A stretch of DNA of 5,394 bases, taken from contig CAJLRT010000095.1 of NCBI GenBank assembly GCA_905209135.1, positions 1-5,394 of the forward strand, in the 5' to 3' direction. The translations under genes and the position numbers were made by a program. Below the pieces are notes generated by a model. It made no database searches. It saw only the letters and a list, made by a program, of their open reading frames with translations, and had not been told where the DNA came from. Positions 5,347 through 5,394 of the stretch are shown piece by piece (the first letter of the stretch is position 1; every line of letters begins with the position of its first letter). Origin of the DNA: an uncultured Eubacteriales bacterium. Its GTDB lineage: Bacteria > Bacillota > Clostridia > Oscillospirales > UMGS1783.

Positions 5347-5394
5347 AGATCGGAAGAGCACACGTCTGAACTCCAGTCACACAGTGATCTCGTA
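5347..5394 (+). other. Illumina TruSeq index adapter, sequencing artefact
   Basis: From AGATCGGAAGAGC at 5347 the sequence is the TruSeq index adapter: the 34-nt constant part (5347-5380), the 6-nt index ACAGTG (5381-5386, TruSeq index 5) and the start of the flow-cell end, ATCTCGTA (5387-5394). It is untrimmed read-through carried into the contig. On the minus strand it encodes the familiar artefact peptide MTGVQTCALPI. On the plus strand it adds an RKSTRLNSSH-type tail to copy 3. Nothing in this segment belongs to the organism. Confidence 0.99.

Noticed and set aside
4937..5380. Minus-strand frame encoding 147 residues starting MTGVQTCALPIW
   Set aside because: Its start lies in the adapter and the rest is antisense to dehydrogenase copy 3. 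The opening peptide is a well-known adapter artefact.

Overview
The window looks like an assembly contig end from an anaerobic, GC-rich member of the Firmicutes, probably class Clostridia. Three things support this. The Shine-Dalgarno sites are strong and purine-rich (AGGAGG, GGAGG, GGGAGG). The promoters resemble sigma-A sites and lie in AT-rich gaps between GC-rich genes. Three butanol-dehydrogenase-type alcohol dehydrogenases resemble the BdhA/BdhB enzymes of solventogenic clostridia. The placement rests on reading motifs, not on a database search.

Minus strand, positions 1-1923. A 5'-complete gene that runs off the left edge encodes a soluble protein resembling DUF4185 beta-propeller proteins. 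A possible catabolite-type operator (cre-like) lies just upstream of it. Next is a complete family-1 uracil-DNA glycosylase gene (ung), separated from the first gene by about 220 bp that contain two inverted repeats.

Positions 1924-2273 form an AT-rich, non-coding control region. It holds a near-consensus plus-strand promoter with an extended -10, a possible ung promoter on the opposite strand, a 7-bp dyad followed by T residues, a second plus-strand promoter, and a terminator-like hairpin with a T6 tract. The last element lies only about 45 bp before the first dehydrogenase, so attenuation of the operon is plausible.

Plus strand, positions 2274-5346. Three paralogous iron-containing alcohol dehydrogenases (PF00465, BDH/YqhD-like) stand in tandem. 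The gaps are 17 and 15 bp and each gene has its own strong ribosome binding site, so they almost certainly form one operon. All three have a GGGS turn where YqhD-type enzymes hold NADP(H), which suggests NADP(H)-dependent interconversion of aldehydes and alcohols. The copies differ at active-site positions. Copy 2 keeps the four metal ligands but has Gly in place of the second His of the HxxxH motif, which suggests different specialisation rather than simple dosage.

The last 48 bases (5347-5394) are not biological. They are the Illumina TruSeq index adapter (AGATCGGAAGAGC..., index ACAGTG). Copy 3 is therefore cut artificially after 234 codons, and any protein predicted across or out of this stretch is an artefact.
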